64,000 nucleotides of DNA from Oxyruncus cristatus (lineage: Eukaryota; Chordata; Aves; Passeriformes; Cotingidae): NCBI GenBank assembly GCA_013399855.1, contig VXAY01005799.1, forward strand, positions 1,661,866-1,725,865, given 5' to 3'. Position 1 is the first letter of the stretch. The number at the start of each line of letters is the position of its first letter. Shown piece by piece: positions 47,225-59,900 of the stretch. Under the pieces are notes generated by a model, which saw only the letters and a list, made by a program, of their open reading frames with translations, was not told the DNA's origin and did no database searches. Position numbers and translations under genes: made by a program.

Positions 47225-47570
47225 GCCGGTGTCAGAAACGCGGGATGGGCGCGGGAATGGTCACAGAGCTTCGGCTCCGGTATAGGGCAGGACGGGGAAG
47301 GCAATTTCGGAGCCGTGCTGGGAAGCACCCGAGCCCTCCGTGACGCGTCCTGCCCGGGCCCCACGTGCGGGTCCAGGCAGGGGCTGCGCGGGGGAGCGGC
47401 CGGTGCTGCCGGCGCGTCCTCCCGAAGGGAGGCAGCAGAACACCGCCTATGGCAGCGCGGCGGCGGGCGGAGGGAGGCACTGGGAGGCGCTGGGAGGCAC
47501 TGGGAGGCGCGAAGCACCGCTGCTCCCGAGCTGCTCCTCCTTGGGCAGCCTTCCATCTCCCCTCGTGACC
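47225..47570. promoter_or_regulatory. CpG-rich patch without an assigned gene
   Basis: CpG dinucleotides are frequent here, unlike the GC-rich but CpG-poor DNA on both sides, so it may be an unmethylated island. No exon of a known gene is next to it. It could be an upstream PTGS1 promoter, a noncoding RNA promoter, or a chance patch. Confidence 0.35.
47472..47510. repeat. Four-copy 10-base tandem repeat
   Basis: The unit GGGAGGC(A/G)CT is repeated about four times, alternating A and G at one position. It lies in the CpG-rich patch at 47.2-47.6 kb. Confidence 0.8.
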
Positions 47571-49649
47571 CCTGAGACCCCCATCCAGCGAGTTTGGACT
47601 GATGCTGCCTCCGGAATCTGCAAAGCCACTGGAGCAGGACAGTGGGACACGGGTTACTGATGGGGGTCCTTTCACCCATCTTCCCAGGGGTTCTGGAGCC
47701 ATGGAGACACCTGGTGTCATGGAGATGCCCCATAGGAATACCCCGTGCCGTGGGGACACCTGGAGCCACGGCCCCAAAGCAAGGTGACAGCTCAGGGAGT
47801 CCACCCACCCTGAGCCTCGTGTGTGGGGCAGCCAAGCAGGGGCACCCCACAACTCCCCAGTCCAGTGCTCCAGGGGTGGCCGTGCCTGGCCATAGTGTTT
47901 CCCCCGATCCCAGGCGATCTGCAGCACTTCACTGGAGCATCCCCAGGCTGATGACCCCGTCCTTGTCCATCCCTGAGCAGCCCCTCAGTGGGATGTGGCT
48001 CAATGGGGGAACCCTGACCATGGGCTGCAGGGGATGGGCAGAGAACACAGAAGCTGAACCCCACATTTTGCAGCTGTAATGTTAAGAGGTGACAAGTCCC
48101 TGTGGGGAAGGTCCCTGACAGCCACAGGAACTTAGCCCAGAACAAGAGCAGAGCAGATGCTGGTGGCTGGAGACCCCTCACGGGGCATCCCTGGGCTGGG
48201 AGGGTCTGTGGGGGCACGGGGCCAAGCGGGGCAGCAGCGGCGGCAGCCCGGGGAGCGAAACTGCTCCCAGTGGCCGAGCAGGGCAGGCGGCCCCTTCCCC
48301 AGCTCCAGCGGGCACAGCGGCCGAGGGCCCAGCACTTCCTCCGGCACGGGGAGCTGACAGACAGTTTGGGGGGCTACAAATCAGAGCTGAAAAGCCGGGG
48401 CTGGACAGGCTGTCTGGGAACTCGTAACCTGAGCCCCAGGAAAGGAGGACTCAGGAAAGCGCTTTCAGCAATCATATTCATCATCTTCAGCTCAGGCTCA
48501 TTAGGCTCGCGGAGCCCGGCCCCGCCACCGCCAACGCCTCCCGCACGCAGATAGAGCCGCCGGCTCAGACAAATAAATGCTTCCAGCTTCCCGGTGGATG
48601 CGGCAGGTCAGGGAGCATCTGATGCCAATTACCCGCGGTGTAGGGTTCCCCGGCCCCGCTCGCCAGCACCGCGGCTCCTGCGCTCCGGCCCTCCCGGCCG
48701 GCTCCGCCCCGGCCACGGGGTGCTCGGCCACCTACACGTCCCCTCCAGGGCGGGGTGGCCCCACGGATCACCCTCTGCCGGAGGCCATGGGGGCAGGCAC
48801 AGGGGAGAGTTTTGGTCTCCCGTTGCAGCAGGAAGAGCATCCCTGTGTCACTGAGCTTTGGGCTTCTCCATCGGGGATGAGGGACCGGCGCAGGGACTGA
48901 CCACCACAGCATTTCAGGGGATGCTCGGAGGCCACCTCTCCACATGGCCGTCCCCACCAGCACTGGGCACCAGCGTGTCACTGCTGTCACTTCCTCCCAG
49001 GCTGTCCCCGGCACACATGCTCACAGCACGGTGTGTCAGGGCCCCTCCTCCCTGCTCCCCAGTGGGCAGAGGGTGGACGGATGCCCTGGCTGGTGCAGCA
49101 GGTTTGGAGCCATCCTGGCCGGTGGTTTGGCAGAGCCCCAGGCACTAGGCAGTCCTTCACCAAGCAATGGGAAGGGTGTTGGGGCTGTGCATCACCATGT
49201 GACAGCACGTGGGTGCCCTGCACCCTGCTGAGCCCACCATGTGTGGGTCTGGATATCCCTGGGGCAGCACATCCTCATCCTAAGGGCTGAGCAAAGGGCA
49301 GCTGTGAGAGTCACCACCAGGTTCAGGTCCAAAGTTACACTGGACCATGGAAACCCACAGGCAGGGCTGGGAAGGGCCCCCAGGATCCAGGCCTCCCTCC
49401 CAAAGGGTGAGGGCAGCCAGCACAGCCACACGGCCTCACCGAGGCCCCCCTCCCCCTGCAGCTCTTGGGGACAGCTGCATGTCCCCATTCCTTGGGGCAC
49501 AGCCTGGCCTGGACGTCCTTAATTGCCCAAAGCTTGCTGTCCCCGGGCCCGGGGCCACGTGTCGGAGTGACCCTGGGCAGGAACCTGACACGGACGCGAG
49601 TCATTTGGGATCAACGCTGGGGGCCAGGAAATTGCAACGGACACGAATC

Positions 49650-50310
49650 TAAATACGCTGCACGTCCCCCCAGGTAATCAGGGGCCGGGCCAGATTCCAG
49701 CTGACAGCTTAAATGCCTTAATTCCTTGGCCACTGTGGTTCGAGGGGGTCCCGTGTGCCATGGGCTTCTCCCAAACGGTCTCTGAGCTGGAGATTTGTCT
49801 GTAATTGGAGGCGTGTTGCATTCCCCTGAAAGTAGCCAGGTCCCGCTGGAGGGGGGCTGCGGGAAGGCAGCAATTTCCCTTATGGAATTATTTACCTGAT
49901 TAGAGAGTTTATTTTATCAAAATTGCTTCAGAGTGGGGCTGCTCAGTGTGTCCAGTGTGGGGAGCTCCCCAGTGGGGCTGGCGACCTGGAGACAGGTAAT
50001 TTGTGTGGTTAATGGGACTAATCCACCAGGCAATTACACCAATAGATTTCACGGCTGCAAAGTACTCTGTTCCCACTAATTAAAAATCTGTTAAGAAGAT
50101 TAGCATGTAAAGACATTAAAAGAAACCCACGAGTTTCTTTCCCCACCAGCCCTCAAAGGCGAGTGTGGGAGTGCTGGATTGCTCACATTAGCACAAAAAT
50201 TATTCTTTTAAAGGAAAGGGCTTCGCATCCAAAGTAACCGCTGACAGTTTCCCCCGACTTCCCTACCAAGAGGTCCTTTATCTTTAATTATAGTTTGTTT
50301 AAATTGGGTC
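49650..50310. promoter_or_regulatory. Candidate conserved regulatory block, homeodomain-type sites
   Basis: An AT-richer single-copy block lies within GC-rich intergenic DNA. It has TAATTA cores at 50077-50082 and 50285-50290 and TAATCC at 50019-50024, the core sequences bound by LIM/Antp-type and Otx/Pitx-type homeodomains. There is no coding frame and no repeat family. The texture is that of a noncoding enhancer, but conservation cannot be tested here. Confidence 0.4.
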
Positions 50311-50829
50311 TGATTGTTCATGTGGAGTGTTAGCTTAAATATATTTGGAACGTGTGGTTCCCCTGTGTGTGGCAGTGCAGTGAGAGGAGAGCAGCCCCCG
50401 GCTCAGCCCTGTGCCCTGGCAGGTGCCCCCACTCCGGGCTGGTGCTCGGGACCACTCAGGAGGGGATGGGGTCTGGGGGAGTCCGAGCTCAGCATCCCAC
50501 GGCTGAGATGGTCACAGAGAGCAGGAGCAGGGATGGCAGTGCCACCATTGGTATCACCATTGGCCGGGGATCAGCCACCAAAACGGGCTCTGCAGCGGGC
50601 GCTGGGCACCTCCCTGGTGTGGTGGGGAGCCAAGACCTCTCCAGTGGCAAGTCCCATGGCAGCACCAGTTGCAGCCCTCGGACACCCCACTCCCATCCCC
50701 ACAATGCTGCTGCCAGCCAGCCCAGCTCTGCTCAGCCCCTCGTTCAGCGGCCCCGGCCACCACTGGTCTTTGTCCACAGCCAGACTCGAGCAAAACAAGA
50801 GCGAATTCCCCAGCAGCTGAAGGTGCCAT

Positions 50830-51430
50830 TTTTACGGCTGGGCTGAACGAGGAAGTATTTTTTGATCTCTTAAAAATCCTGAATATTATCTGACAGTTTA
50901 TCTTGTTTCTCGCATCCGTGTCTTTGCAGCAACGCCAGCTCATTTACATGTGTATTGCGCCTGCCTCCACGGGTGCTGAGGTCAATTGAAACTCAAGAAA
51001 AGAGGAGAAATTTATGCAAAACTGTTGATTGCATTTGTATGTAATGAAATCATCCAATATTCATCTGACTATAGACTCTAATCTGAAAGGAGAAGTGAAG
51101 GACATAAGAGTCACTGGAAAGCAATAATGAGCTTCTGTAGTGATTAAAAAAGCACTTGAGCTTTCTGAAAATCCAGCCAGAAATCGTGTCTAATCAACAC
51201 GGAATATAGGAGGCAGAGATTACATTGATACATTTTGCAAAGCTCACTGTTGAAAATGTATGCGCGCTGTAAACTCTGACATGCCATCCAGGGTCTGTTG
51301 GATACAAATCCGGGCGGCACAATCAGCGCCCGGCTCGTCCCTGGCACAAAGCAATCTTGGTGTCTCTGCTCGATGACTCACAAGGAGCGCAATCACATCT
51401 ATTTTGAAGAGCAATGTTGTTTTTTAACTA
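50830..51430. promoter_or_regulatory. Candidate conserved regulatory block with octamer and AP-1 motifs
   Basis: About 600 bases of balanced, non-repetitive sequence lack an open frame over most of their length. It holds ATGCAAA (51014-51020), an octamer-like core, and TGACTCA (51374-51380), an AP-1 site. It stands out from the low-complexity GC-rich DNA around it. Function is inferred. Confidence 0.4.
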
Positions 51431-52799
51431 TGTCGAGAGCTTCCAGCTTCCTTGGAGTTTTTCCTTGCCTTTGCCTCCGTTTCGAGCGTCCCCGTGGCCG
51501 CTCAGTCCAGGAGCTGGCGGGAGGCTGGAGCCTGCCCTGGTCCCTGTCCAGCAGCTCGGAGCAGACTGGAACATCCTGCTGGGCAGCCGGGGAAGGGTGC
51601 AGTCTCTCCCGAGCAGGGATGTGCACAGGGATGTGTCCCTTGTGCTGGGAGTGTGACCCCTCAGGGACCCCCACCCTTCCAGGCCATGGCAGCACTTGCC
51701 AGGTGGGAACACAACAGTGCCTCAGGTCAACAGATGCTGTTGGGAGAGGGCTCCCAGTGAGGGCAGAGAGGTGTGGACCGCCCAGGGCAGAGCGTGAGGG
51801 GTCTGGCCATGGCCCTCCCTCAGCCCCTGCCCTGCACCACCCACGGCATTTGCGGCCGAGGCCAAACCATTTGGTGGCTGATGTGGCGTCACTGACACAG
51901 ACCCACATTACACCAGCCCAGCTGCTTTCTGGCCCATGTCCCTTCCCCTCCTGGGTTATTTGGCACAGCTGGAGCTCTTTCCCACCCGCCAACAGCATCA
52001 GCTGCAGCTCCTTATCAGCTCTGGGTGCAATCCAGGCTGGAGCCAAGTGAGAGGTTCCTGCTGGTGCTGTTGGAGGAGTGTTTGGAGTGGGCAGACCTTG
52101 TGCTGCAGCTTCTGTGTGGAGCAGCAGGTGATTTATGCTGCGAAGGAAAAGTGGGACCTGTCCAGAGCTGCCCTGTGAGCGAGCTGGTGGTGAGTGCCCA
52201 TCCTCTCTTCTCCTGGGTGATGCTGCTGTGGTCCTGCGTGGTTGGAAGGTGCTGGGGCTGCAGCTGGTGCTTTTTTCTGCTTGTCCTGCATTGCAAGCAG
52301 GATGGGCTGGGGGGGTACAGCCCCCTGGGCTCTCATGTTGCCTGCCCTGCTTTGGTGGTCCAGGGTTGAGAGCAGCATCTGTGGGTGCTGTGGCTGCTCC
52401 CGGCTGATGCAGAGCGCAGGGCTGAGGTGGGGATGCAAATAAATGGGCTCCACAACCATCCAGGCAGCTCCATTCCCAGCCCAGCACTGGAACAGTTTTA
52501 CCATAGGTTTTATTTCCTGTGAGGTGCAGTGAGATGCTACAGGGTGAGGAAGAGCAGTAAATATTTGGGAAATTCCTCCATACAGTGACCCCCTGCAGCT
52601 TCAGTGCCTGCCTGCACCAGCCCATCACCACCACTCAAGGGCTTGGGGAATGGGAAGAGGCTGGAGAAACACCCGTGGGCAGCTGCAGTTCTCCATCTGC
52701 CCTGGCTTTGTGGAGCTTCCAGCTCAGCGGCTGCTGCTCCCAGGCAGGTATCAGGAAAACCCTTCAGGGCCAGGCTGCTGCAGGGATGCTGAGGCTGCA

Positions 52800-53060
52800 A
52801 CAATGGCAAAAGAAGCCCAGTTGATAAATGTCGAAAGAAATCCAGTAATCGGCTGAAAGCAATTTCCCGAGCCGAGGAACCGCCCTGGGCTCGCCATCTT
52901 CCTTTATTCATTTATCACGGCAAGGGCTTCGGCCAAAATACACAAAGCAGAGAAATTGTTGACATGTGGGGCCCTAGCAGAGCAAATCCTTCATCCTCCT
53001 CCCCCTCCCTGCGGCACACAAACTAACTTTTTGGGAGTTGTTTATTTAAGCAGTGCAGAG
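52800..53060. promoter_or_regulatory. Candidate regulatory block downstream of MRRF
   Basis: A short single-copy block has an even base composition (around 'ttcctttattcatttatcacgg') in otherwise GC-rich DNA. It has no coding frame and no recognised repeat. It lies just past the MRRF 3' end on the minus strand. Confidence 0.3.
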
Positions 53061-53545
53061 CACTCGGTGCTCTTTGAACCCAAATGCCTTGGGAGCAGGG
53101 CTGGGGGGCTGCCACCACCTTCCTGCTCCTGCCATCGCCGAGGCTGTTTGCTGCCAGCGGGAAGGACCTGCTGGCAGTGAGGAGCTGAGCTGTGTGATGT
53201 GCTCAGGACCTTGTTCTGCTTCTACCTCCTCCAACCTCACAAATGTGGTGCTACTGGCTCACACAGGTCCTCTGTAACTGGTCAGTGGGGGCAGACACTG
53301 GGTTTGGAAAGTTCCTGTGTTGGCTTTTGGTCTTCTCGGTCCTGGCTAAAGCAGCCGTGCTGAGGGCACTGGTTCCAGTTCTGTGCCCTGGGAACCACCC
53401 TGTCCCCTGCCCACCCTGTATAGTCAGTGCTGAGCTCCCTCACCCCTTCCCAGTGGGATAAAAGCGCTTCCTTTGGGACCCGGGAACCCAAGGGAACACA
53501 CCAACGAGGCTGTTTCAAGGCTGCTCCTCCACATCTCATTTTGAC

Positions 53546-53551
53546 TTTATT
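53546..53551 (-). terminator. MRRF: Candidate MRRF poly(A) signal
   Basis: TTTATT on the plus strand reads AATAAA on the minus strand, about 400 bases after the MRRF stop codon. Another AATAAA on the minus strand is at 53736-53741. Either would give a short 3'UTR. Confidence 0.5.
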
Positions 53552-53949
53552 TCAAGAAAAAATAAATGCTGAGGTTTGCAGCAGGACAGTGCAGGCTCCC
53601 CCTGCACGTCTTCCTGGCTCCTGCTGGGCTGGTGGTGCAGGAACACAACATGGGGTGTGAGGTGAGCAGGGCAGTCCTTCCTCCTCAGCTTCCCTGGGAG
53701 CCCTTCCAGCAGCCTCCAGTCCTCCTTTTGGATGTTTTATTTCTCATCTCATTTCACCCACTTCTGTTCCGACCTGGATGAACAGTGAGGAGAGTTCCCC
53801 ACTCCCTCCAGCACTGCCCAGGTGGGCAGTGGGAGCAGCCAAGGCACAGAGCTGCTCATCCCTGAGGCTGCTGCTCCAGGCAGGGATGAGTGCTGGGGCA
53901 CGTGGCAGTCCATTCCTGCTCAAGGGGGAGTGTGTCCTTGGGATGGTGT

Positions 53950-56900
53950 TTATCCAAGCAGCTCCTTGGTCTTTGCTGCCAGCAGCTTGTCCATCTCAGC
54001 GACAGCCTCATCTGCCATTTGCTGGATCTGTGGCAAGACAATACAAGTCAGAGTCCTGTGTGAGGTGATGCCAGAGTTTACAGGGAAGGGAGTGACTTCA
54101 GGGCGGGGCAGAGACCTGCTGCTGCTGGCACCGAGGAAGAGAGGGCTGTTCCCTCCTGCAGCACTATCAGAACACACAGGTAACAGCAGGAGCCTTAGTA
54201 CATGCCAGGAATACACACACCCAGTAACCAACTGTTTGTTTCTTGTAAAAAGAAATAAAATGGTGGTTGTCCATTGATGGACATGGCAAGAATGTAAAAG
54301 GGATCAAAATGTGCAGGGCCTTGAGTAAGAGCAGGTAAAGGCTGGAGCACACCATGTGTTATGCACTGGTTTCACAGGATGAAGTTGTGCTCACACCCAA
54401 GATCCAATGAGGTTCTTTCCTCGTGTGGAAAAATTTGGGTACAAGAAAAAATTCCACTGGAGATGTTACCTCTACCAATGCAGAAAACCATCTGTCTGCT
54501 CTGGGAGAGCTGCTTCCCAACAGGATTTGGTTACAATGGCATGGCCATTTTCTCTGCTTGCTCTGTATACCGATGTTTATTTTTGTGAGCACACAGAGAA
54601 CTGTCTCAGAGCATTTGCAATGTATCTAACTTTAGCTGTTAATAAACAAACAGCTAAGAAGTAATGGCCTGCCTTCAGAGGCATCCATTCAGCAGAACAC
54701 TTAGGCTTGTGCCTGAGTTTATGCCCAAGTAATTGACTTTAGTGACATCTGCTCTTAGGGAATTAGGCATGTGCTTAAGTATTTTCCTGAATTGGAGCCA
54801 AAAACTCAGAACAGAGATAATCTTGCTAGCCTTTTCATTAATAACAACTGAAACAATCCTCATTAACACCAGCTGTTTGCAGTGGCCAGGCACTGGGTGA
54901 GTGGTGGTACAGACACGGACGTGGATTGTTTCGCTCCCCAAATTCAGCTGGTTTGTGCAACAATCCCTCATAGTACAAAAGCTTTTGGGGAATGTTTTTT
55001 CCCCGTGTCAGCTTACAGTGGTTCATATCATAAATCTGTCTTTGAGACTGAAGTCCCCAATCTCACAAAGAAAAAGCCAATACAACAGCCATTGCCAACT
55101 CCAGAAACGCAGCCCATTCCCCCACTGGGTTCTCAGTGCTGGAGATTTGTCAGCAAGGGCTGGGACAAACACACCTCTGAGCTCTGAGACACCAGGATAT
55201 GGCAGAAGAGGAGAAAATTACCTGCTTTTCTAGCAGCCAGATGGTATCTTCTGACACTTTGCTCTTGGACTTCTTTACCTGGCTGATGCTTTTGCTTCGC
55301 ACCTTTCTCAGGGCCTCTTTGGACTTGTTGGTGGACTGCTTGGCCAGCTTGGCCAGGTTCTCCCTGTGCTCCCTGGTGACCCTAGGAACAAGGGGAGAGG
55401 AAAAACAGCAAAAGGAAAAGAGTGTCATGTGTGGCACAGCCATATTTGCTTTCCGTGATGAACTGTAGGTAAATGAGTGATCCTCTCTAACTGCTGCTGC
55501 TGTGCCCATGGACGCCGAAGAGCTGCTGATGTTACAGACCTTGCTCTGTTTGGAGGCCCTGTGTGTCACAGGGCAGAGGGACTGAACAGCTCAGGGCACA
55601 TTTTTATTCTGCTTTGGTCCACCTGGAAAAATCAGCCACTTCTGCACAGCATCCCCAGGGCAGGACACCCCAGGGAAGCACATCTTGAGCCTAGAATGAA
55701 AAATTTCCAGCCTTGCCTTAAGCTGGGGAACTTGGACTGAATCTTACTTGGTTTTGCTACATAGTTGTTGCTGCAGTGCCTGAAAGTCATGCTGAAATGT
55801 TCAGACTTCCCTTATTTCCTGCTGTCAAAGCATCTGTGGAAAAGAGGAAAAATCCAGCTCCACACTTGAAAGATGGAACTGAAAAGTGTCATCCTGAAAA
55901 GCATAATCCTGCAAAGCCGGGAGGAAACCTTAGTTCCTGAAACTCAGATTTGTCTTCCTGCAGCTGAAGAGCCTGAATTGAGGACTGGAAGGCTACAGAG
56001 CTTATCTTTCACTCAACTTTATTCCAGCTCACCATGACCAGGATTTTCTGGTTTGACAGGGGGATGCTGCTGGACACGGTCAGCCACAGGTAACTTGGCC
56101 CACCTTCAGCTCCACCTTCCCCCTGACACAGGGCCCGTTACTGCTGTGGTGCCACAAGAAAATCCTGAATTTCCCATTCCAAACTGAAAACTGCAGGTGG
56201 TGAGGGGGTCTGACCATCAAGAAGTCTCAGGAATGGCTGGGGTGTCCCCTCAGCTCTGGTAATGCTCCAGCACCTACAGCTGATCACTGTTAACTGCTAG
56301 TGCTTAACTATAATATTTTAATAATTTTCATGGCTATTGGAGTTTCCAGGCTGCTGGAGAGGGAAAACCCCCAGTGCTCTCGCTGAGACTGGCTAGCTCA
56401 GGGGAGATATTGCAAAATAAACATTTCACAGGAGTATTTAGAAATTGGCTGTAGCAGCCTGGGTCACCAAAAGACCGGGGCTAAGACTTTTCCTGCAGAG
56501 AGCTCAGGAAATGTGGGGTGAGGGTGCCTGGGCTCTGCCCCACAGTGGGTGTGTGTTATGGGGAGGCTGTGGGGGCCCAGTGGGACCCTTGGCCCAGCAG
56601 GTCCCTTCCCTGCAGGCAGGTCTCTCCCAGCAGATGTCTGCAGAGGCACTGGCCTCTTGCCAGCCATCTCTATTTCATGGTGCCAGAGGGAACAGGCTTC
56701 CCAGAACCAGCTGGAAATTACAGGAATTTGGGATGGCTAGGAAAGCTGACAGACCCAGAGAGCAGCATCCCAGCCCTGGCACCCAAGGCACCCTAGAGCC
56801 TGTCCCCTCCCTGGGAGATGGCCAGGGAATGTCACAGAGTCAGAGAATATCCTGAGCTGGAAGGCACCCACAAGGATCATCAGTTCAATCCCTGACCCTG

Positions 56901-59900
56901 CCCAGGACACCCCAACAATCCCTCCCTGTCCCTGAGAGCGTTGTCCAAACCCTCCTGGAGCTCTGGCAGCCTTGGGGCTGTGCCCACTGCCCTGGGGAGC
57001 CTGGTCAGTGCCAGCCACCCTCTGGGGGAAGGACCTTTCCCTGAGATCCACCCTAACTCATCACACGTGGCAGGAGGCTCCCGGTCAGCACAGGCTGAGG
57101 AGTGAGCAGGGATCCTTGTGATCCTCACGCTGTCCCTGCATCCCAACATCGGTGCCTCCGGGGCTTCTCGTGTTCCACCTCTCCGGCCAGAGCTCCCGCA
57201 GCACATTTGGAACCACCACAGCCAGCTCGAGGCAGAGGGCCCCGTGAGGTCAGATCCTCAGGCAGCTTTTTGGGGGAGTGGGGACTCAATCCTGAGTGCT
57301 CAGCTTGGAGGGGGGAGCTGGAAATCTCTCCCATCTCCTGCTGGGTGGCGGGGCAGCCGCTCAGCTGTGGGAGCGGAGCGCGAGCCCTGCCGAGGGGATC
57401 ACCCGCCTGCCCGGGGCTGCCGAGCCTTGAAGGAAATGTTTTTGTTTATGCAGTGCTGCCAGATTTCCTCTGCTTCTTGGCATGGGGTCGCAGCTTTCAT
57501 GCCTCCTTGTCTGTCTTTATTAACACCAATTTCTCTTTATCACCGTGCAGTGCCGGGGAGTTTCTCAGCGGGTTTTATGTTCCAGCCAGACTGTGTGTAA
57601 ATTCTCAGCAATGCTACCAACAATGCCAGAAGTGGACACTTTTCCAAGCAGATGCTGTTTCTGGTTAAGGACTCCATCAACACGAGCCAGGCCCACGGTT
57701 TCTAAGGACAGTTGTTTAATCCTGCCCTAGATGTGGGACTTTTAAGCTGTTCTTAGGTATGTTTTCTCTTCTCTCTAGTAGCCAATCCCTACCCCCACTT
57801 AAAGCTAAAAAAAAAGGTGTGAAGTGAACTTGGGGAAGGGGTGCCAGAGTGGGGAGTGAGGACAAGGTCCCCATCTGTCACCCCTGACGCCCTTCCTGCA
57901 GCTCACGGAGCAGCAGGCTCAATTCCTGCCGTTCCCCCAGGGACCAGGACAAAGCCTGGTGAATGACATGTCGGGGGGGTCACAACACACACCATCCCAC
58001 GAGTAACGCCTTTTTTTCTGCCTCCCCCAGCGCCAGTGGCTCAAGCACTGCAGCCCTTGGCAGAGCAGACCCACAGCGAGCACGACAGGGCTCGTCTCAG
58101 CGCGAGACATTTATCCGGGTAAGAGCAATTTCTGGATCTCAAACATGAGGAATTTCCTGTGAAGGAGAGGGACCAGTTAAAGGAAAGCAGGCTTAACTAA
58201 ACACTCTGCATTCATAATTGCAGATAAACACAGGGTGCAGCATTTATTGCTCCATAAAAAGCAAGTGACAGGCTCCTGACGATGAGGGAGTGCAGCTCGG
58301 AGCGGCCTTGGTGTGCTCTCAAGTGAAAATTTTTTGGGTCGTTTCTCCCCATAGTAGGTATCTTTGCATATTTCTTAAAGGGCAAAGGGGAAAAAAAAGC
58401 TCACAATGAGTCATTAAACTTTCAAATGAGTCATCTGGCTTTCAGTAACACATGTGTAAAAATATTACTGATTTACAAACAATATCCAGTGTAACACAAT
58501 GGGTCCAAAAAAGATGGATCTAAAAATGAGGCAATACCATAAAAGACACAAGGTCAGGTCAAATTCGGCCAAGAGATCAACCAATACAAACGTTCCCATG
58601 GCTGGTTCCTTCTTTTTATTTTTAAACCCTCAGAGGCTACTTTTTATACAAATAAATATTGCCTATGCAGCCTTAAGCCACAGAAAGAGGCGAATGCCTC
58701 GGGGAGCAGAGGGATCCTGCCAGGCAGCAGAAGTGAACACCAACCTCGCGAGTGTATTTTTTCTGCTGAAACTGCAGTGCAAAAACTAAACTGACAGAAT
58801 AAATACTGAGAAGCAAACTCCACTTTTAAATGCTCAGCTGAAACGCCCTGGAGCACAGCTGGACCTGCACAAGGCAAAATATGACACACGTGTGTCCAGC
58901 TGACAGGTCAGAGTAAGAAGTAGTTTTAATGACAGGTCAGGACAATTTGGGTTTGGTTTTATTCTTAGCGTGACGACTCCTCATGGAAGAACCAATTTCT
59001 GCAGAAACAATATTAATATCTCTTAATTTTGGATGTGTTTGCTCAATTTCCACATCAGATGTAATTGTGGCAATTCTATTGCATCTGTCTGTCACACATT
59101 CTTTCATAAACTGTTAGAAATAATGAAAAACTTAGAAAATTTTAAAAAGCAATTCAGGGACATAGTACTAAAGAGAGGCCTCTTGCAGAACTTGATTGTT
59201 TCTGGCCCCCTCTTTGCATCAGGGGGTTTTAAAAGGCTGGAACTGTCTGCTTGTCTTTTCAATAAGTGGATGAAACTCCCCAGGACCCAGTCATGAAACT
59301 GGAGAGCAAAAGGGACTGGAGGTACTGGAGAGGACAGACCCAAAGGGCACAGCTCCCAGAAAACCTCAACTCAGGACTTCCCAGGCTCCCAAGCGGCCAG
59401 GAAGGGACCAGGAACTGCAACCCTGACATGCCAGAGGAACACTGGACCACACCAGGCAGAGCTTCCCTGGGAAGAGAAGACTTGTTTTTGCTCTGCAGCA
59501 CCACACAAGATGGTGACAGACCATACACATTTGTTTAAAAACACTGTATTTTGTTAAAGCTTCGGATTTGCAGTTTTGGAGTTTCCTCCCCTGCAATTCG
59601 TATTCAAGGATGACCCAAGTGCCCATTAACAATCAAACCACTGCGCAGCAACCCGGGAGCCTCAGCAATTATGAAGGTAATGGTGCCCTCCTCCTCCTCT
59701 GCCTCCTCTCCTGAGGAATGGGGGAAGGGGAGGGAGCACGGGGAAAGAAAATCAGCAAATAGAATGATAATGTCATTGCCTCTCACCGACTGCAACGGAA
59801 AGCTGCAATTAGACTTCTCTGATGAAAACGCTGGGTAAAATTCCATAGAATTCTTAAAGGAGTTCTAAAGCCTGAGAAATACCTGGTTCATCTTTACCAA

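Larger units (their letters stand above)
44704..53540. other. PTGS1-MRRF intergenic region
   Basis: About 8.8 kb lies between the PTGS1 promoter and the MRRF 3' end. It is GC-rich overall, with many chance frames (up to 540 codons) of low-complexity Pro/Ser/Gly composition that match nothing I know. It contains CpG-rich patches near 47.2-47.6 and 48.2-48.75 kb, and AT-richer single-copy blocks at 49.65-50.3, 50.83-51.43 and 52.8-53.06 kb that look like noncoding regulatory DNA. No coding gene is recognised. Confidence 0.65.

Noticed and set aside
46228..47850. 540-codon open frame on the minus strand
   Set aside because: It is Pro/Ser/Arg-rich low complexity, overlaps other long frames in GC-rich DNA, has no family resemblance and crosses the tandem repeat. 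Chance openness is the simpler reading.
51399..52634. 411-codon open frame on the minus strand
   Set aside because: Composition is biased and no domain is recognised. It partly overlaps an enhancer-like block.
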